A stretch of DNA of 64,000 nucleotides from Mycobacterium sp. PS03-16 (GCF_004570325.1 NZ_SPQO01000022.1:1-64000); one strand, 5' to 3'; numbered from the stretch's first letter, positions 1 through 9,393 are shown. Notes: a model not told the origin generated them from the letters alone. A program made the numbers and translations.

Positions 1-1331
1 GGCGCGGGCGGCGCGGGGGCCGGCGGCGGAGCGGGACGCGGCGCCGGTGCCGGACGCTCCTCGACTGACGGCGCCGCAGGGGCCGGCTCGGCGGGCGTCT
101 CGACGCGCCGGCTCTTGCGGGTGAACGTCTTCGCCGGTTCGGCGGTGGCACGGGCGCCGTCCGACGCCGGGATCGACATGTCCAGCCGGGTCTCGATGCG
201 CTCGATGCGCTGCAGCAGCGCCGACTCGGTGTCACTGGCCGACGGCAGCAGCAGCCGGGCGCACACCACCTCGAGCAGCAGGCGCGGCGCGGTCGCCCCG
301 CGCATCTCGCCCAGCCCGGCGTGCACCACCTCGGCGTAGCGGGCCAGCGTGGCGGCGCCCAGCCGGTCGGCCTGCTCTCGCATCCGGTCCAGCACGTCGC
401 CCGGCGCGTCGACCACACCGCGGGCCGCGGCGTCGGGCACCGCCTGCAGCACGATCAGGTCGCGGAAGCGTTCGAGCAGGTCGGTGGCGAAGCGGCGCGG
501 GTCGTGGCCGGCGTCGATCACCGATTCGACCGCACCGAACAGGGCGGCGGCGTCCCCGGCGGCCAGCGCGTCGACCGCGTCGTCGATCAGCGCGACGTCG
601 GTGGCGCCCAGCAGGGCCAGCGCCCGCCCGTACTCCACCCGGTTGTCCGCGGCGCCGGCGAGCAGCTGGTCGAGCACCGACAGGGTGTCGCGCGGCGACC
701 CGCCGCCGGCCCGGATGACCAGCGGGTACACCGCGTCGTCCACGGTGACGCCCTCGTCGCCGCAGATCCGCTCCAGCAGCGTGCGCATGGTCTTGGGGGC
801 CAGCAGCCGGAACGGATAGTGGTGGGTGCGCGACCGGATGGTCGGCAGCACCTTCTCCGGTTCGGTGGTGGCGAACACGAAGATCAGGTGGTCGGGCGGC
901 TCCTCGACGATCTTGAGCAGCGCGTTGAATCCGGCCGTGGTGACCATGTGCGCTTCGTCGACGATGAAGATGCGGTAGCGCGACTGCGCGGGGGCGTAGA
1001 ACGCGCGGTCACGCAGCTCGCGAGTGTCGTCCACACCGCCGTGGCTGGCCGCGTCGAGTTCGACGACGTCGACGTTGCCGGGCCCGTTCGGGGCCAGCGC
1101 CACACACGAGTCACACACCCCGCACGGCGCCGGCGTGGGGCCCTGCTCACAGTTCAGCGAGCGGGCCAGGATGCGCGCCGACGACGTCTTCCCGCAGCCG
1201 CGCGGGCCGGAGAACAGGTACGCGTGGTTGATGCGGCCTGCGGTCAGCGCGACCGACAGCGGTTCGGTGACGTGCTCCTGGCCGACCACCTCCGCGAAGG
1301 TCGCCGGTCGGTACTTGCGGTAGAGCGCCAC
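1..1331 (-). CDS. dnaX: DNA polymerase III gamma/tau subunit (3' end missing)
   Basis: This is the clamp-loader ATPase that loads the beta sliding clamp and couples the replisome. The GTG start at 1331 gives VALYRKYRP, the usual DnaX N-terminus. A Walker A motif (GPRGCGKTS, about residues 37-45), a zinc-binding Cys cluster (CGVCDSC) and a DEAH Walker B motif follow. The visible C-terminal part is rich in Pro and Ala, as in the tau linker. The stop lies beyond the window edge, so the last part of tau is not seen. It lies downstream of aspC on the same strand, matching the Rv3722c-Rv3721c order of M. tuberculosis. Confidence 0.96.
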   Translation of the reverse strand, partial: MALYRKYRPATFAEVVGQEHVTEPLSVALTAGRINHAYLFSGPRGCGKTSSARILARSLNCEQGPTPAPCGVCDSCVALAPNGPGNVDVVELDAASHGGVDDTRELRDRAFYAPAQSRYRIFIVDEAHMVTTAGFNALLKIVEEPPDHLIFVFATTEPEKVLPTIRSRTHHYPFRLLAPKTMRTLLERICGDEGVTVDDAVYPLVIRAGGGSPRDTLSVLDQLLAGAADNRVEYGRALALLGATDVALIDDAVDALAAGDAAALFGAVESVIDAGHDPRRFATDLLERFRDLIVLQAVPDAAARGVVDAPGDVLDRMREQADRLGAATLARYAEVVHAGLGEMRGATAPRLLLEVVCARLLLPSASDTESALLQRIERIETRLDMSIPASDGARATAEPAKTFTRKSRRVETPAEPAPAAPSVEERPAPAPRPAPPPAPAPPA

Positions 1332-1380
1332 GGTCAGCAGGCTACCGACGCGGACCGACGGAGTGGGGCCGGTCGCTCCG

Positions 1381-2670
1381 TCATTCCGCGAGCAGCGCCT
1401 CGGTCGCGGCCAGCAGCGCGCACGTGGCCAGACCGTCGATGGCCGCCCGCAGGTCCGGGGTCGAGGGGAACGTCGGCGCGATCCGGATGTTCCTGTCCTC
1501 CGGATCTTTTCGATACGGGAACGACGCCCCGGCTTCGGTCACCGCGATTCCGGCGTCCTTGGCCAGCGCGACCGTGCGCCGCGCCGTGCCCGGCCACACG
1601 TCCAGGCTGACGAAGTAGCCACCCTTGGGGTCGGTCCACGAGGCGATCTTGGCGTCGCCGAGCCGGTCCTCCAGAATCTCGGCGACCAGGGCGAACTTCG
1701 GCGCCAGCAGCTCGCGGTGGCGTTGCATGTGCAGCCGCACCCCGTCGGCGTCGCCGAAGAACTGCAGGTGCCGCAGCTGATTGACCTTGTCCGGGCCGAT
1801 CGACTTCTTCCCCGCGTGCTGCAGGTACCAGGCGATGTTGCCCAGCGATCCGCCCAGGAAGCTCACGCCGGCGCCGGCGAAGGTGATCTTGCTGGTCGAG
1901 GCGAACACCAGCGGCCGGTTCTGGTTTCCCGCGGCGGCGGCCAGGCCCAGCACGTCGACCTGCCGGTCGAAGTCGGGGGTCAACGTGTGCACCGCGTAGG
2001 CGTTGTCCCAGAACAAGCGGAAGTCCGTTGCCGCCGTGCGCATCTGCACCAGCCGGCGGACCACCTCCCACGAGTAGGTGACGCCGGTCGGGTTGGCGAA
2101 GACCGGCACGCACCACATGCCCTTGATCGCCGGATCCGCGGCCACCAGTTCCTCGATGAGGTCGACGTCGGGGCCGTCCTCGTGCATCGGCACCGCGATC
2201 ATCTCGATGCCGAGGCTCTCGGTGATCGCGAAGTGGCGGTCGTAGCCGGGGGCCGGGCACAGGAACTTCACGCCGGCGCCGTCGCGCAGCTCGTCGATCC
2301 ACGGCCGCGGCGAGTCGACGCCACCGTGCAGCAGCGAGAACACCACGGCGTCGTGCATCAGCTCGAGGCTGGCGTTGTTCCCCGCGATCAGGTTGGGCAC
2401 CGGGATGCCGAGCAGTTCGCCGAAGATCGCGCGCAGCTCGGGCAGGCCGTGCAGACCGCCGTAGTTGCGGACGTCGGTGCCGTCGCCGTCGCGGTAGGAG
2501 TCCCGCCCGGGCAGGTCGAGCAGGCCGTTGGACAGATCGAGCTGGGCGGGTGACGGCTTCCCGCGGGTCAGGTCCAGGCGTAGGCCCTGTTCCCGCAGCT
2601 CGGCGTAGTTGCGCTGTTGGCGCTCGTGCTCGGCGGTCAGCTCATCGCGGCCGAGGGATTGAAACGACAC
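1381..2670 (-). CDS. aspC: Aspartate aminotransferase (class I/II, Rv3722c family)
   Basis: This PLP enzyme is expected to interconvert aspartate/2-oxoglutarate and oxaloacetate/glutamate; the M. tuberculosis orthologue Rv3722c is the main aspartate aminotransferase. The 429-residue product is close to the family length. The Schiff-base lysine is K261 in STSKITFAG, and NP(T)G near residue 193 and DNAY near 222 are typical PLP-fold motifs. The frame is open upstream to 2865, but the GTG at 2670 (VSFQSLGRDEL) matches the family N-terminus, and the longer frame would run across the SRP RNA gene. It is followed 49 nt downstream by dnaX. Confidence 0.94.
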   Translation of the reverse strand: MSFQSLGRDELTAEHERQQRNYAELREQGLRLDLTRGKPSPAQLDLSNGLLDLPGRDSYRDGDGTDVRNYGGLHGLPELRAIFGELLGIPVPNLIAGNNASLELMHDAVVFSLLHGGVDSPRPWIDELRDGAGVKFLCPAPGYDRHFAITESLGIEMIAVPMHEDGPDVDLIEELVAADPAIKGMWCVPVFANPTGVTYSWEVVRRLVQMRTAATDFRLFWDNAYAVHTLTPDFDRQVDVLGLAAAAGNQNRPLVFASTSKITFAGAGVSFLGGSLGNIAWYLQHAGKKSIGPDKVNQLRHLQFFGDADGVRLHMQRHRELLAPKFALVAEILEDRLGDAKIASWTDPKGGYFVSLDVWPGTARRTVALAKDAGIAVTEAGASFPYRKDPEDRNIRIAPTFPSTPDLRAAIDGLATCALLAATEALLAE

Positions 2671-2710
2671 CGCGGGCCTTTCACTGTGCACGCCGGAAGC
2701 AGAAACGTAA

Positions 2711-2799
2711 GGGGACCCCGCGCACCCGCCAGAGCCCGTTGACCCTTGCTGCCTTCCGGCCCTGGGGGAGTTCACAGGATGGACGCCGCGCGGGGTCCG
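2711..2799 (-). ncRNA. ffs: Small signal recognition particle RNA (4.5S)
   Basis: On the minus strand the region reads as a long hairpin. The ends GGACCCCGCGC and GCGCGGGGTCC pair (plus-strand 2788-2798 and 2713-2723). The tip carries the conserved SRP helix-8 loop CCAGGGCCGGAAGGCAGCAA (plus-strand 2745-2764). That loop binds Ffh. The location between aspC and a tRNA-Ser gene matches the mycobacterial arrangement. Ends are accurate to a few bases. Confidence 0.93.
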
Positions 2800-2872
2800 G
2801 GTCGAGTGTAATACCCCGCGATCGGACCCCATCTCGACGGGCGGACAGCGCCCGTCGGCTACCATGGCCCGC

Positions 2873-2958
2873 GGAGGATTCGCCTAGTGGCCTATGGCGC
2901 TCGCCTGGAACGCGGGTTGGGTTAACAGCCCTCGCGGGTTCAAATCCCGCATCCTCCG
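2873..2958 (+). tRNA. tRNA-Ser(GGA)
   Basis: Type II tRNA with acceptor arms GGAGGAT and ATCCTCC, an anticodon stem CTCGC/GCGGG around the loop CTGGAAC (anticodon GGA), a long variable arm and the T-arm GGTTCAAATCC. No CCA is encoded. It reads serine codons UCC and UCU. Confidence 0.96.
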
Positions 2959-3032
2959 CACTCGGCCCGGGGGTGCGGTCAGCGACCGACGGTTCTGACC
3001 GCACCGCCGGCCCACCGATCTCGAGGAGGAGT

Positions 3033-3830
3033 ATGCGGCGCTCGGTCGCGATCGTCTGGCACGCATCGTTCTCCGTCATCGCTGCTGTTCTGTACTTCTT
3101 CTTCGTCCTGCCCCGCTGGTTCGAGCTGATGGGGCAGACGTCGCCGACGCTCGGCACGGTGCTGCGCATCGTCACCGCCGCGCTGATCGGGCTGGCCGCC
3201 CTGCCCGTGGTGTTCACGCTGCTGCGCACCCGCCTCCCCGAATTCGGCACGCCGCTGCTGGCCCTGCGCCTGCGCACCACGTCGATCGCGCTGCACGCGC
3301 TGGCGGGTGCGCTGATCCTCGGCGCCGCGATCAGCGAGATCTGGCTGGACCTCGACAGCGCGGGCCCCTGGCTGTTCGGGATCTACGGCGCCGCCGCGGC
3401 GGTCGCACTGCTCGGCATCTTCGCCTTCTACCTGGCGTTCGTCGCCGAACTGCCGCCTCCGCCGCCCAAGCCGCTCAAGCCCAAGACCGCGACGCGCCGC
3501 CGTGGCCGCGGTCAGTCCGCCGCCGAGGCGAAGGCGGAGCAGCAGGACACCCCCGAAGCCGCAGACGAGGCCGACAAGCCTGACGCCGACGACACGGCGA
3601 CCACGACCGCCGAGGGGTCCGGCACGGCCGACGAGGAGGCGGAGCCCGAGGTCGGCGACGAGCCGTCCGCGCAGGTCGAGGCCACCGACGAGACGGCCGA
3701 CGACTCCGCCCCCGCCGACTCCGACGAACCGGCCCCCACCCGCGGTCGGTTGCGCAACCGTCGTCCGACCGGCAAGGGCGACGCAACGCGGCGCCGCCGC
3801 CTGCGTGGCGGCGTCGCCGTCGAAGACTGA
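3033..3830 (+). CDS. Conserved membrane protein with acidic C-terminal tail (Rv3723-like)
   Basis: The 265-residue protein has about four hydrophobic segments in the first 140 residues (for example VIAAVLYFFFVLP near residue 17). A proline stretch (LPPPPPKPLKPK) then leads into a long hydrophilic tail rich in Glu, Asp, Ala and Thr that ends in basic residues. The ATG at 3033 follows a strong GAGGAGG site. Position after tRNA-Ser and aspC is that of Rv3723 in M. tuberculosis. No catalytic motif is visible and the function is unknown. The tail is probably cytoplasmic and disordered. Confidence 0.8.
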   Translation: MRRSVAIVWHASFSVIAAVLYFFFVLPRWFELMGQTSPTLGTVLRIVTAALIGLAALPVVFTLLRTRLPEFGTPLLALRLRTTSIALHALAGALILGAAISEIWLDLDSAGPWLFGIYGAAAAVALLGIFAFYLAFVAELPPPPPKPLKPKTATRRRGRGQSAAEAKAEQQDTPEAADEADKPDADDTATTTAEGSGTADEEAEPEVGDEPSAQVEATDETADDSAPADSDEPAPTRGRLRNRRPTGKGDATRRRRLRGGVAVED

Positions 3831-3917
3831 GGTCAGCGGATTCCTTTCGACACCTCGGGCGCTGGTCAGCAAGATGTAAGAGAACCCGAGTTACAAAACT
3901 GCGTCGAAGGGCAATTC

Positions 3918-4946
3918 ATGGGCATGCGTCGTACCCGTTGGCTGTCCGTGTGCTCGATCGTGCTGGCCGCCATGCTCGCGCTCGTCATGCCGGTGGCCCC
4001 GGCCACCACCGCACACGCGGCACCCGGTGACCCCATCGCCGCCGCGGCGGCCGTCGAACCGTCCGTGGCGCGGATCGACACCGAGATCGACTATCAGAGC
4101 GCGATCGGATCCGGAACCGGAATCGTGCTCGACCCGGGCGGTCAGGTGCTGACCAACTACCACGTCGTGCAGGGCGCGGACCGGATGAGCGCCACCGTGG
4201 GCGGTCAACGCTTCGCGGCCGAACTGCTCGGCTACGACCGCGGCCGCGACATCGCGGTCATCCAGCTGCTGGGCGCGGGCGGGCTGCCCGTCGCACCGAT
4301 CGGCGACTCGGCGGCCCTGGTGGCGGGTGAGCCGGTGGTGGCGCTGGGCAACGCCGGCGGCAGCGCGGCGCCGCTGACCCGCGAGGTCGGCAGCGTCACG
4401 GCATTCGGGCGCACCGTCAACGCCGAGGACACCCTCACCGGCGCGTCCGACGAACTCACCGGGCTGATCGAGTTCGCCGCGCCCGTGCGCGCCGGCGACT
4501 CCGGCGGACCGGTGGTCAACGGCGCCGGACAGGTCGTCGGCATCACGGTCGCCGCGTCCGTCAGCTATCGCATGGGGCCCGGCGGGAAGGGCTTCGCGAT
4601 CCCGATCAACGACGCGATCGCGATCGCGAACCAGATCCGGTCGCGGATTCCGTCCGACACCGTCCACATCGGTCCGCCGGCCCTGCTCGGCGTCGGTGTG
4701 CGCACCGCCCCGAGCGACGTGCCCGGCGTCATCATTCAGGAGGTGCTGCGCGGCGGTCCCGCCGAGGCGGCCGGACTGGCCGACGGCGACGTGCTGATCG
4801 CGGTGGACGGCACCCGGCTGGACTCCGCCACCGCGCTGACGTACACGCTGGACCGTCACTACCCCGGCGACGTCGTCGACGTCACCTGGATCGACCGGGC
4901 CGGCCAGCAGCGCACCGGCAAGGCCACGCTCGCCCCCGGACCGTGA
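3918..4946 (+). CDS. Secreted trypsin-like serine protease with PDZ domain (PepA/HtrA type)
   Basis: The 342-residue protein has a Sec signal peptide (basic MGMRRTR, hydrophobic core, AHA-A cleavage near residue 35), a chymotrypsin-fold protease domain and a C-terminal PDZ domain from about residue 250. The triad is visible as H82 (NYHVV), D111 (GRDIAV) and S195 (GDSGGP). It resembles M. tuberculosis PepA (Rv0125), which lacks a membrane anchor, so export to the cell wall or medium is expected. The substrate is unknown. ATG at 3918 and at 3924 are both possible. Confidence 0.9.
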   Translation: MGMRRTRWLSVCSIVLAAMLALVMPVAPATTAHAAPGDPIAAAAAVEPSVARIDTEIDYQSAIGSGTGIVLDPGGQVLTNYHVVQGADRMSATVGGQRFAAELLGYDRGRDIAVIQLLGAGGLPVAPIGDSAALVAGEPVVALGNAGGSAAPLTREVGSVTAFGRTVNAEDTLTGASDELTGLIEFAAPVRAGDSGGPVVNGAGQVVGITVAASVSYRMGPGGKGFAIPINDAIAIANQIRSRIPSDTVHIGPPALLGVGVRTAPSDVPGVIIQEVLRGGPAEAAGLADGDVLIAVDGTRLDSATALTYTLDRHYPGDVVDVTWIDRAGQQRTGKATLAPGP

Positions 4947-4949
4947 CGC

Positions 4950-5621
4950 TCAGATCCCGCGGAGCCGCCGCTCGAGGCCGCTGATCGCGAGGTCGAGCTC
5001 GAAGTCGAACTGCCCGTCGTCGGCGGAGGGCGCAGTGGCCAGCACCCGCCGCAGCGCCGGATACCGCCCGGCCGGCGACCGCTCGAGCGCGTCGCGCGTT
5101 GCCGCCTGATGGATGTCCCGCACCGGGTTGCGCAGCGCGTGCTGGGCGGCGGATTCGGCGATGTCGGCGACGGCGGTGACGCCGCGACGGGCGTCCTCGA
5201 CGCCGAACCCGGCGGCGAGCAGTGCGTGCAGCACCCGCTCGGCGATGTCGAGCACCGCGACGGCACCCACCCCGTGGAACGGGGTGTTCTCGACGGCGAC
5301 ACCGACCTGGACGAGGCCGTCGCGGAACGCGTGGGCGTAGGCGCGCAGCACGGCACGCCAGTCGCCGTCCTCGGGTAGCTCCACGCGGCGCAGCTCGTCT
5401 TCGAAGCGGGCGGCGACCACCAGCGTGAGCAGGCCCTGACGGTCCCCCACGTAGTAGTGCAGCGCTTTGCGGCTCACGCCGAGCGCATCGGCGACGGCCT
5501 GCATGGTCAGGCCGCGCCCCGCGGTCGCCCGCGCGGCGGCCACGATCTCATCGCGGCTGATCCGCGGCGGCCGGCCCCGCGGCCTGCGCTGCGCCTGCGC
5601 CCGCGCCGGCCCGATGTCCAC
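4950..5621 (-). CDS. TetR-family transcriptional regulator
   Basis: The 223-residue protein has an N-terminal TetR helix-turn-helix (ISRDEIVAAARA, then MQAVADALGVSRKALHYYVGDRQGLL, about residues 20-65) and a C-terminal all-helical ligand domain. The GTG at 5621 is the best start. It is divergent from the oxidoreductase gene at 5709, and the 87-bp gap holds a long palindrome, so it probably represses itself and that neighbour. The ligand is unknown. Confidence 0.88.
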   Translation of the reverse strand: MDIGPARAQAQRRPRGRPPRISRDEIVAAARATAGRGLTMQAVADALGVSRKALHYYVGDRQGLLTLVVAARFEDELRRVELPEDGDWRAVLRAYAHAFRDGLVQVGVAVENTPFHGVGAVAVLDIAERVLHALLAAGFGVEDARRGVTAVADIAESAAQHALRNPVRDIHQAATRDALERSPAGRYPALRRVLATAPSADDGQFDFELDLAISGLERRLRGI

Positions 5622-5649
5622 GCACCGCAGCCTACGGGGCGCGGATCGC

Positions 5650-5671
5650 TTTTTCGCCGATCGGTAAAAAA
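5650..5671. promoter_or_regulatory. Candidate TetR operator in divergent promoter
   Basis: A 22-bp near-palindrome centred on CCGATCGG (5657-5664) with TTTTT and AAAAA outer arms; 18 of 22 positions are symmetric. It sits midway between the TetR gene start and the oxidoreductase start. A and T tracts are rare in this GC-rich DNA. The role is inferred from position and symmetry. Confidence 0.55.
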
Positions 5672-5708
5672 CCCCCCGCCCGCGGGGCGGCGCGCCTATG
5701 TTGAGCGA

Positions 5709-6776
5709 GTGCCAAACACCTCGTATCGGGTCGTCCAGTGGACGACCGGCAACGTCGGCAAGAGCTCGGTGACCGCGATCGCCCGCCACCCGCACCTCGA
5801 GCTGGTCGGCTGCTTCGCGTGGTCGGCCGACAAGGTCGGCCGCGATGCCGGCGAGCTGGCCGGCATCGAGCCGATCGGCGTCGCCGCCACCGACGACGTC
5901 GACGCGCTCCTCGCGCTGAAGCCCGACGTCGTGGTCTACAACCCGATGTGGATCAACGTCGACGAACTGGTCCGCATCCTGGACGCCGGCGTCAACGTGG
6001 TGGCCTCCGCCTCGTTCATCACCGGCCACAACCTGGGCGACGGCCGCGCGCGCCTCGTCGAGGCGTGCGAGAGGGGTGGGGCGACGCTGTTCGGCTCCGG
6101 CGTCTCCCCGGGCTTCGCCGAGCTGCTGGCCATCGTCGCGGCCACCGCGTGCGACCGCGTCGACAAGATCACGATCGCCGAGTCGGCCGACACCACGCTC
6201 TATGACTCCCCCGACACCGAACGTCCCGTCGGGTTCGGCACCGCCATCGACGATCCGAACCTCGCGCCGATGGCCGCCAAGGGCACCGAGGTGTTCGCCG
6301 AAGCGGTGCAGTTGGTCGCCGACTCCCTCGGCATCGAGCTCGACGAGATCGTCTGCGAGCCGGAGTACGCGCAGACCACCGAGGACCTGCCGATGGCATC
6401 GTGGACGATCCCGGCCGGGCACGTCGCGGGAGTGGCCGCCAGCTGGCAGGGCCGCATCGGCGGGCGCACGATCATCGACATCAACGTGCGATGGAAGAAG
6501 GGGCAGACACTCGAGCCGGACTGGCCGCTCGACGGGGACGGCTGGAAGATCACCGTCGACGGCCGGCCGACGGTCAACATGGCTGTCGGCTTCCTGCCGC
6601 CGCAGGACATGATCGAGAACGCCAAGACGCTCGAGGACTTCTTCGTCCTCGGCCACATCATGACCGCGATGCCGCCGATCCACGCCATCCCGGCCGTGGT
6701 GGCCGCCGCGCCGGGCATCGCCACCTACGCCGACCTGCCGCTGCCGCAGGCGCGCGGCGTGGTGCCGCTCGGCTGA
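5709..6776 (+). CDS. Dihydrodipicolinate-reductase-like NAD(P)H oxidoreductase
   Basis: The 355-residue protein starts with a Rossmann fold (VVQWTTGNVGKSSVTAI, residues 7-23) typical of the DapB-like / 2,4-diaminopentanoate dehydrogenase relatives that are abundant in mycobacteria. GTG at 5709 places the nucleotide-binding loop at the right distance from the N-terminus. The family acts on amino or keto acids, but the substrate cannot be read from sequence. It is divergent from a TetR regulator and probably controlled by it. Confidence 0.78.
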   Translation: MPNTSYRVVQWTTGNVGKSSVTAIARHPHLELVGCFAWSADKVGRDAGELAGIEPIGVAATDDVDALLALKPDVVVYNPMWINVDELVRILDAGVNVVASASFITGHNLGDGRARLVEACERGGATLFGSGVSPGFAELLAIVAATACDRVDKITIAESADTTLYDSPDTERPVGFGTAIDDPNLAPMAAKGTEVFAEAVQLVADSLGIELDEIVCEPEYAQTTEDLPMASWTIPAGHVAGVAASWQGRIGGRTIIDINVRWKKGQTLEPDWPLDGDGWKITVDGRPTVNMAVGFLPPQDMIENAKTLEDFFVLGHIMTAMPPIHAIPAVVAAAPGIATYADLPLPQARGVVPLG

Positions 6777-6785
6777 GGGCGAACC

Positions 6786-8180
6786 TCAGTCGTCGCCCCG
6801 CGGGGGCGGATCGACCGCCACCCCGCTGGACTGGTGCTCCGGTCCGGCGTCCGGGTGTTCGGCCGGCACCCGTTCGCGGAAACGGCTGGCTTCACTGGGC
6901 CCCTTCGGCCGCGCGCGGCCGTCCTCACTGCGGTACGGCCCGGGCTTCGGCCGCGGCGTCCCACCCGGTAACGCCAAGCGGAAGATGGTGCGGTGCACGG
7001 TGAACCACTGCTTGCCGAACCGTCCGGAGTTGTAGGGCAGCTCGTACCGCTCGCAGATGTCCTTGACCTTCGGCGCGATCTCCGAGTAGCGACTGCTGGG
7101 CATGTCCGGATAGAGGTGGTGCTCCACCTGGTAGCCGAGGTTGCCGCTGACGAGGTGGAACAGGGGGCTGCCCTCGATGTTGGCGGCGCCGATCAACTGG
7201 CGGACATACCAGCCGCCGCGGCTTTCGTTCTCCACCTCCTCCTCGCTGAACGTGTACGTCTGGTCGGGGAAGTGGCCGCAGAAGATGATGGCGTGGGCCC
7301 ACACGTTGCGGATCAGGTTGGCCAGCGCGTCGGCGCCCAGGGTCCGCAGATAGGTGCTCTCGACGCCGGGCAGCACCTTGTCCAGGAAGGACGCCGCCGC
7401 GCCGGTGCGCCCCTTGCCCGGTAGCCGGCGCAGCCGACGGCCGATGCGGGAGTGCGCCGGTTGATCGATCCGGCCGCCCAACGCCAGCTTCGCCAGAGCG
7501 AACGCTCCCGCGCTGACCAGCGGCCACCCGAGATAGTCCTTGACGATCTGCTGGCGGGCCTTGCCGGCGATGCTCTTGAAGTCGTCCCTGAGGTCGGCCA
7601 TCGTCTTCTGCCCGCGCCACAGCGCCTCGACGTCCGTGTCGTGCAGGGCCACGCCCCACTCGAACAGGATCATCAGCAGGAAGTTGTACAGCGGCTGGCC
7701 CAGGTTGGCGCGACGCCACTTCTGGTTGGGGTCGATGCGCATGATCTCGTAGCCGAGATCCTTGTCCTTGCCGCGGATGTTGGTGAAGGTGTGGTGGATG
7801 TAGTTGTGCGAGTGCTTCCACGCTTCCGCGCTCGACGCGGTGTCCCAGTCCCAGACCGACGAATGAATGTCGGGATCGTTCATCCAGTCCCACTGGCCGT
7901 GCAGGATGTTGTGGCCGAGTTCCATGTTCTCCAGGATCTTGGCCATGCTCAGGCACGCCGTCCCCAGCACCCAGCAGGTGCGTGAGCGCGAGGCCAACAG
8001 GAGCACCCGCCCGGCCACCACGATCTGGCGTTGAGCGGTGATGACGTTCTTGATGTACCGGCGGTCGCGATCGCCGAGTTCGGCGAAGACCTCGTCGTGG
8101 ATCGCGTCGAACTCCTTGGCGAGCTTCTCCAGTTCCTGTTCGCTGAGCCGGGCGAGCGGGCTTGTGATCGATGCGGTCAC
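6786..8180 (-). CDS. desA3: Membrane fatty acyl-CoA delta-9 desaturase (DesA3 type)
   Basis: This di-iron desaturase introduces a double bond into stearoyl- or palmitoyl-CoA for membrane lipid fluidity. All three histidine boxes are present: HNILH (90-94), HSHNYIHH (123-130) and HHLYP from 354. The 464-residue length fits Rv3229c-type DesA3 with a longer hydrophilic C-terminus. The partner reductase lies 18 nt upstream in the same operon, as for Rv3230c-Rv3229c. Regulation may come from the divergent TetR-like gene at 9432. Orthology to DesA3 rather than another membrane desaturase is inferred from the pairing. Confidence 0.9.
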   Translation of the reverse strand: MTASITSPLARLSEQELEKLAKEFDAIHDEVFAELGDRDRRYIKNVITAQRQIVVAGRVLLLASRSRTCWVLGTACLSMAKILENMELGHNILHGQWDWMNDPDIHSSVWDWDTASSAEAWKHSHNYIHHTFTNIRGKDKDLGYEIMRIDPNQKWRRANLGQPLYNFLLMILFEWGVALHDTDVEALWRGQKTMADLRDDFKSIAGKARQQIVKDYLGWPLVSAGAFALAKLALGGRIDQPAHSRIGRRLRRLPGKGRTGAAASFLDKVLPGVESTYLRTLGADALANLIRNVWAHAIIFCGHFPDQTYTFSEEEVENESRGGWYVRQLIGAANIEGSPLFHLVSGNLGYQVEHHLYPDMPSSRYSEIAPKVKDICERYELPYNSGRFGKQWFTVHRTIFRLALPGGTPRPKPGPYRSEDGRARPKGPSEASRFRERVPAEHPDAGPEHQSSGVAVDPPPRGDD

Positions 8181-8198
8181 GGCGGTCCTTTCGGTAGG

Positions 8199-9296
8199 TC
8201 AGAGGTCCAGTTCGAGGTCACCCTCGGCGGTGTGGATGCAGATCCGCACGTCCTGGCCGGTCGGCTCGGTGACCTCACCGGAGCGCAGGTCCCGCACCCG
8301 CCCCGATTTCACGGTGCCGACGCAGGTGTGGCAGATGCCGATCCGGCAGCCGAAGGCGAGGTTGAGGCCGGCCTGCTCACCGGCTTCCAGAATCGGTGTG
8401 CCACCGTCACATTCGACGGTGGTGTCGCTACCCAGGAACGTCACCTGGCCGCCCTCACCGGCGGCGGCGTCGGCGTCGATCTTGGGCTGGAACCGCTCGT
8501 AGTGCAGTCGTTCGCAGTCGCCGTGGCGCTCCCAGTGTTCGATGAGCGCGTCGAGGAGTTCGCCCGGCCCCGAGCAGAACGCTTCGCGCTCACGCCAGTC
8601 CGGGCACAGCTCGTCGAGCTGCTCGGGCGACATCCGGCCCCGCTCACTGGTGAGCCGGACGTCCAGCCGCATGCGCTCGGTGCGGCGCTCGAGATCTTCC
8701 AGGTCGGACAGGAACATGACCTGCTCGCGGTTGCGGTCGGAATGCAGCACCACCACGTCGTCGAGCCGGCCGCGGTGATCGAGGCTGCGCAGCATGCTGA
8801 TGATCGGCGTGATGCCACTGCCGGCGCTGACGAACAGCAATTTGTCCGGCAGCGGGTCGGGCAGCGTGAAGACGCCTTCGATCTCGCCGAGCCGCACCAG
8901 CTCGCCCGGCTGGATCTTCTGGGTCAGGTACGGCGACACCACGCCGCTGGGCACCTTCTTCGGCGTGACGCTGATCAGGCCGTCCGGCGGCTCGGGATCC
9001 GAGGTCAGGGAGTAGGCACGCCAGTGATATCGGCCGTCGATGACCAACCCGAGCCGGATGTACTGTCCGGGTTTGTGCCCCGGCCAATCGTAGGCCGGCC
9101 GGATCAGCACACTCACCGCCTCGGAGCCCTGCGGCTCGATCCGCTCCACCCGCCCGCGCAACTCCTTGGTGGTCCACATCGGGTTGACCAGTTCCAGGTA
9201 GTCGTCGGGTCGCAACGGTTTGAACAGATGCCGGACCGCGCGCAGGAACATCCGGCGTCCGCGCGGCACCGCAGGCTCAGCGCCGCGTTCGGCCAT
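8199..9296 (-). CDS. Flavodoxin/ferredoxin reductase-type partner of the desaturase
   Basis: This 365-residue electron-transfer protein has an FAD domain (RAYSLTS, residues 93-99), an NAD(P)H domain (SAGSGITP, 157-164) and a C-terminal plant-type 2Fe-2S domain with ligands C317, C322, C325 and C353. It should pass electrons from NADPH to the desaturase encoded immediately downstream, as shown for Rv3230c and DesA3. The ATG at 9296 follows AAAGGGGAGCAGG, a strong ribosome site that decides the start. Confidence 0.91.
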   Translation of the reverse strand: MAERGAEPAVPRGRRMFLRAVRHLFKPLRPDDYLELVNPMWTTKELRGRVERIEPQGSEAVSVLIRPAYDWPGHKPGQYIRLGLVIDGRYHWRAYSLTSDPEPPDGLISVTPKKVPSGVVSPYLTQKIQPGELVRLGEIEGVFTLPDPLPDKLLFVSAGSGITPIISMLRSLDHRGRLDDVVVLHSDRNREQVMFLSDLEDLERRTERMRLDVRLTSERGRMSPEQLDELCPDWREREAFCSGPGELLDALIEHWERHGDCERLHYERFQPKIDADAAAGEGGQVTFLGSDTTVECDGGTPILEAGEQAGLNLAFGCRIGICHTCVGTVKSGRVRDLRSGEVTEPTGQDVRICIHTAEGDLELDL

Positions 9297-9393
9297 CCTG
9301 CTCCCCTTTCTCGACGGCGGAGCTGTGACCGGGGCCACACCGCGCCACGCGTTGTGTTACCGATCTTGGGCGGCCTGAAACCTGGGTAGACCC

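Noticed and set aside
2550..3032. An N-terminal extension of the Rv3723-like gene by 160 codons
   Set aside because: The extension would translate across the SRP RNA and tRNA-Ser genes; ATG at 3033 has a strong ribosome site.
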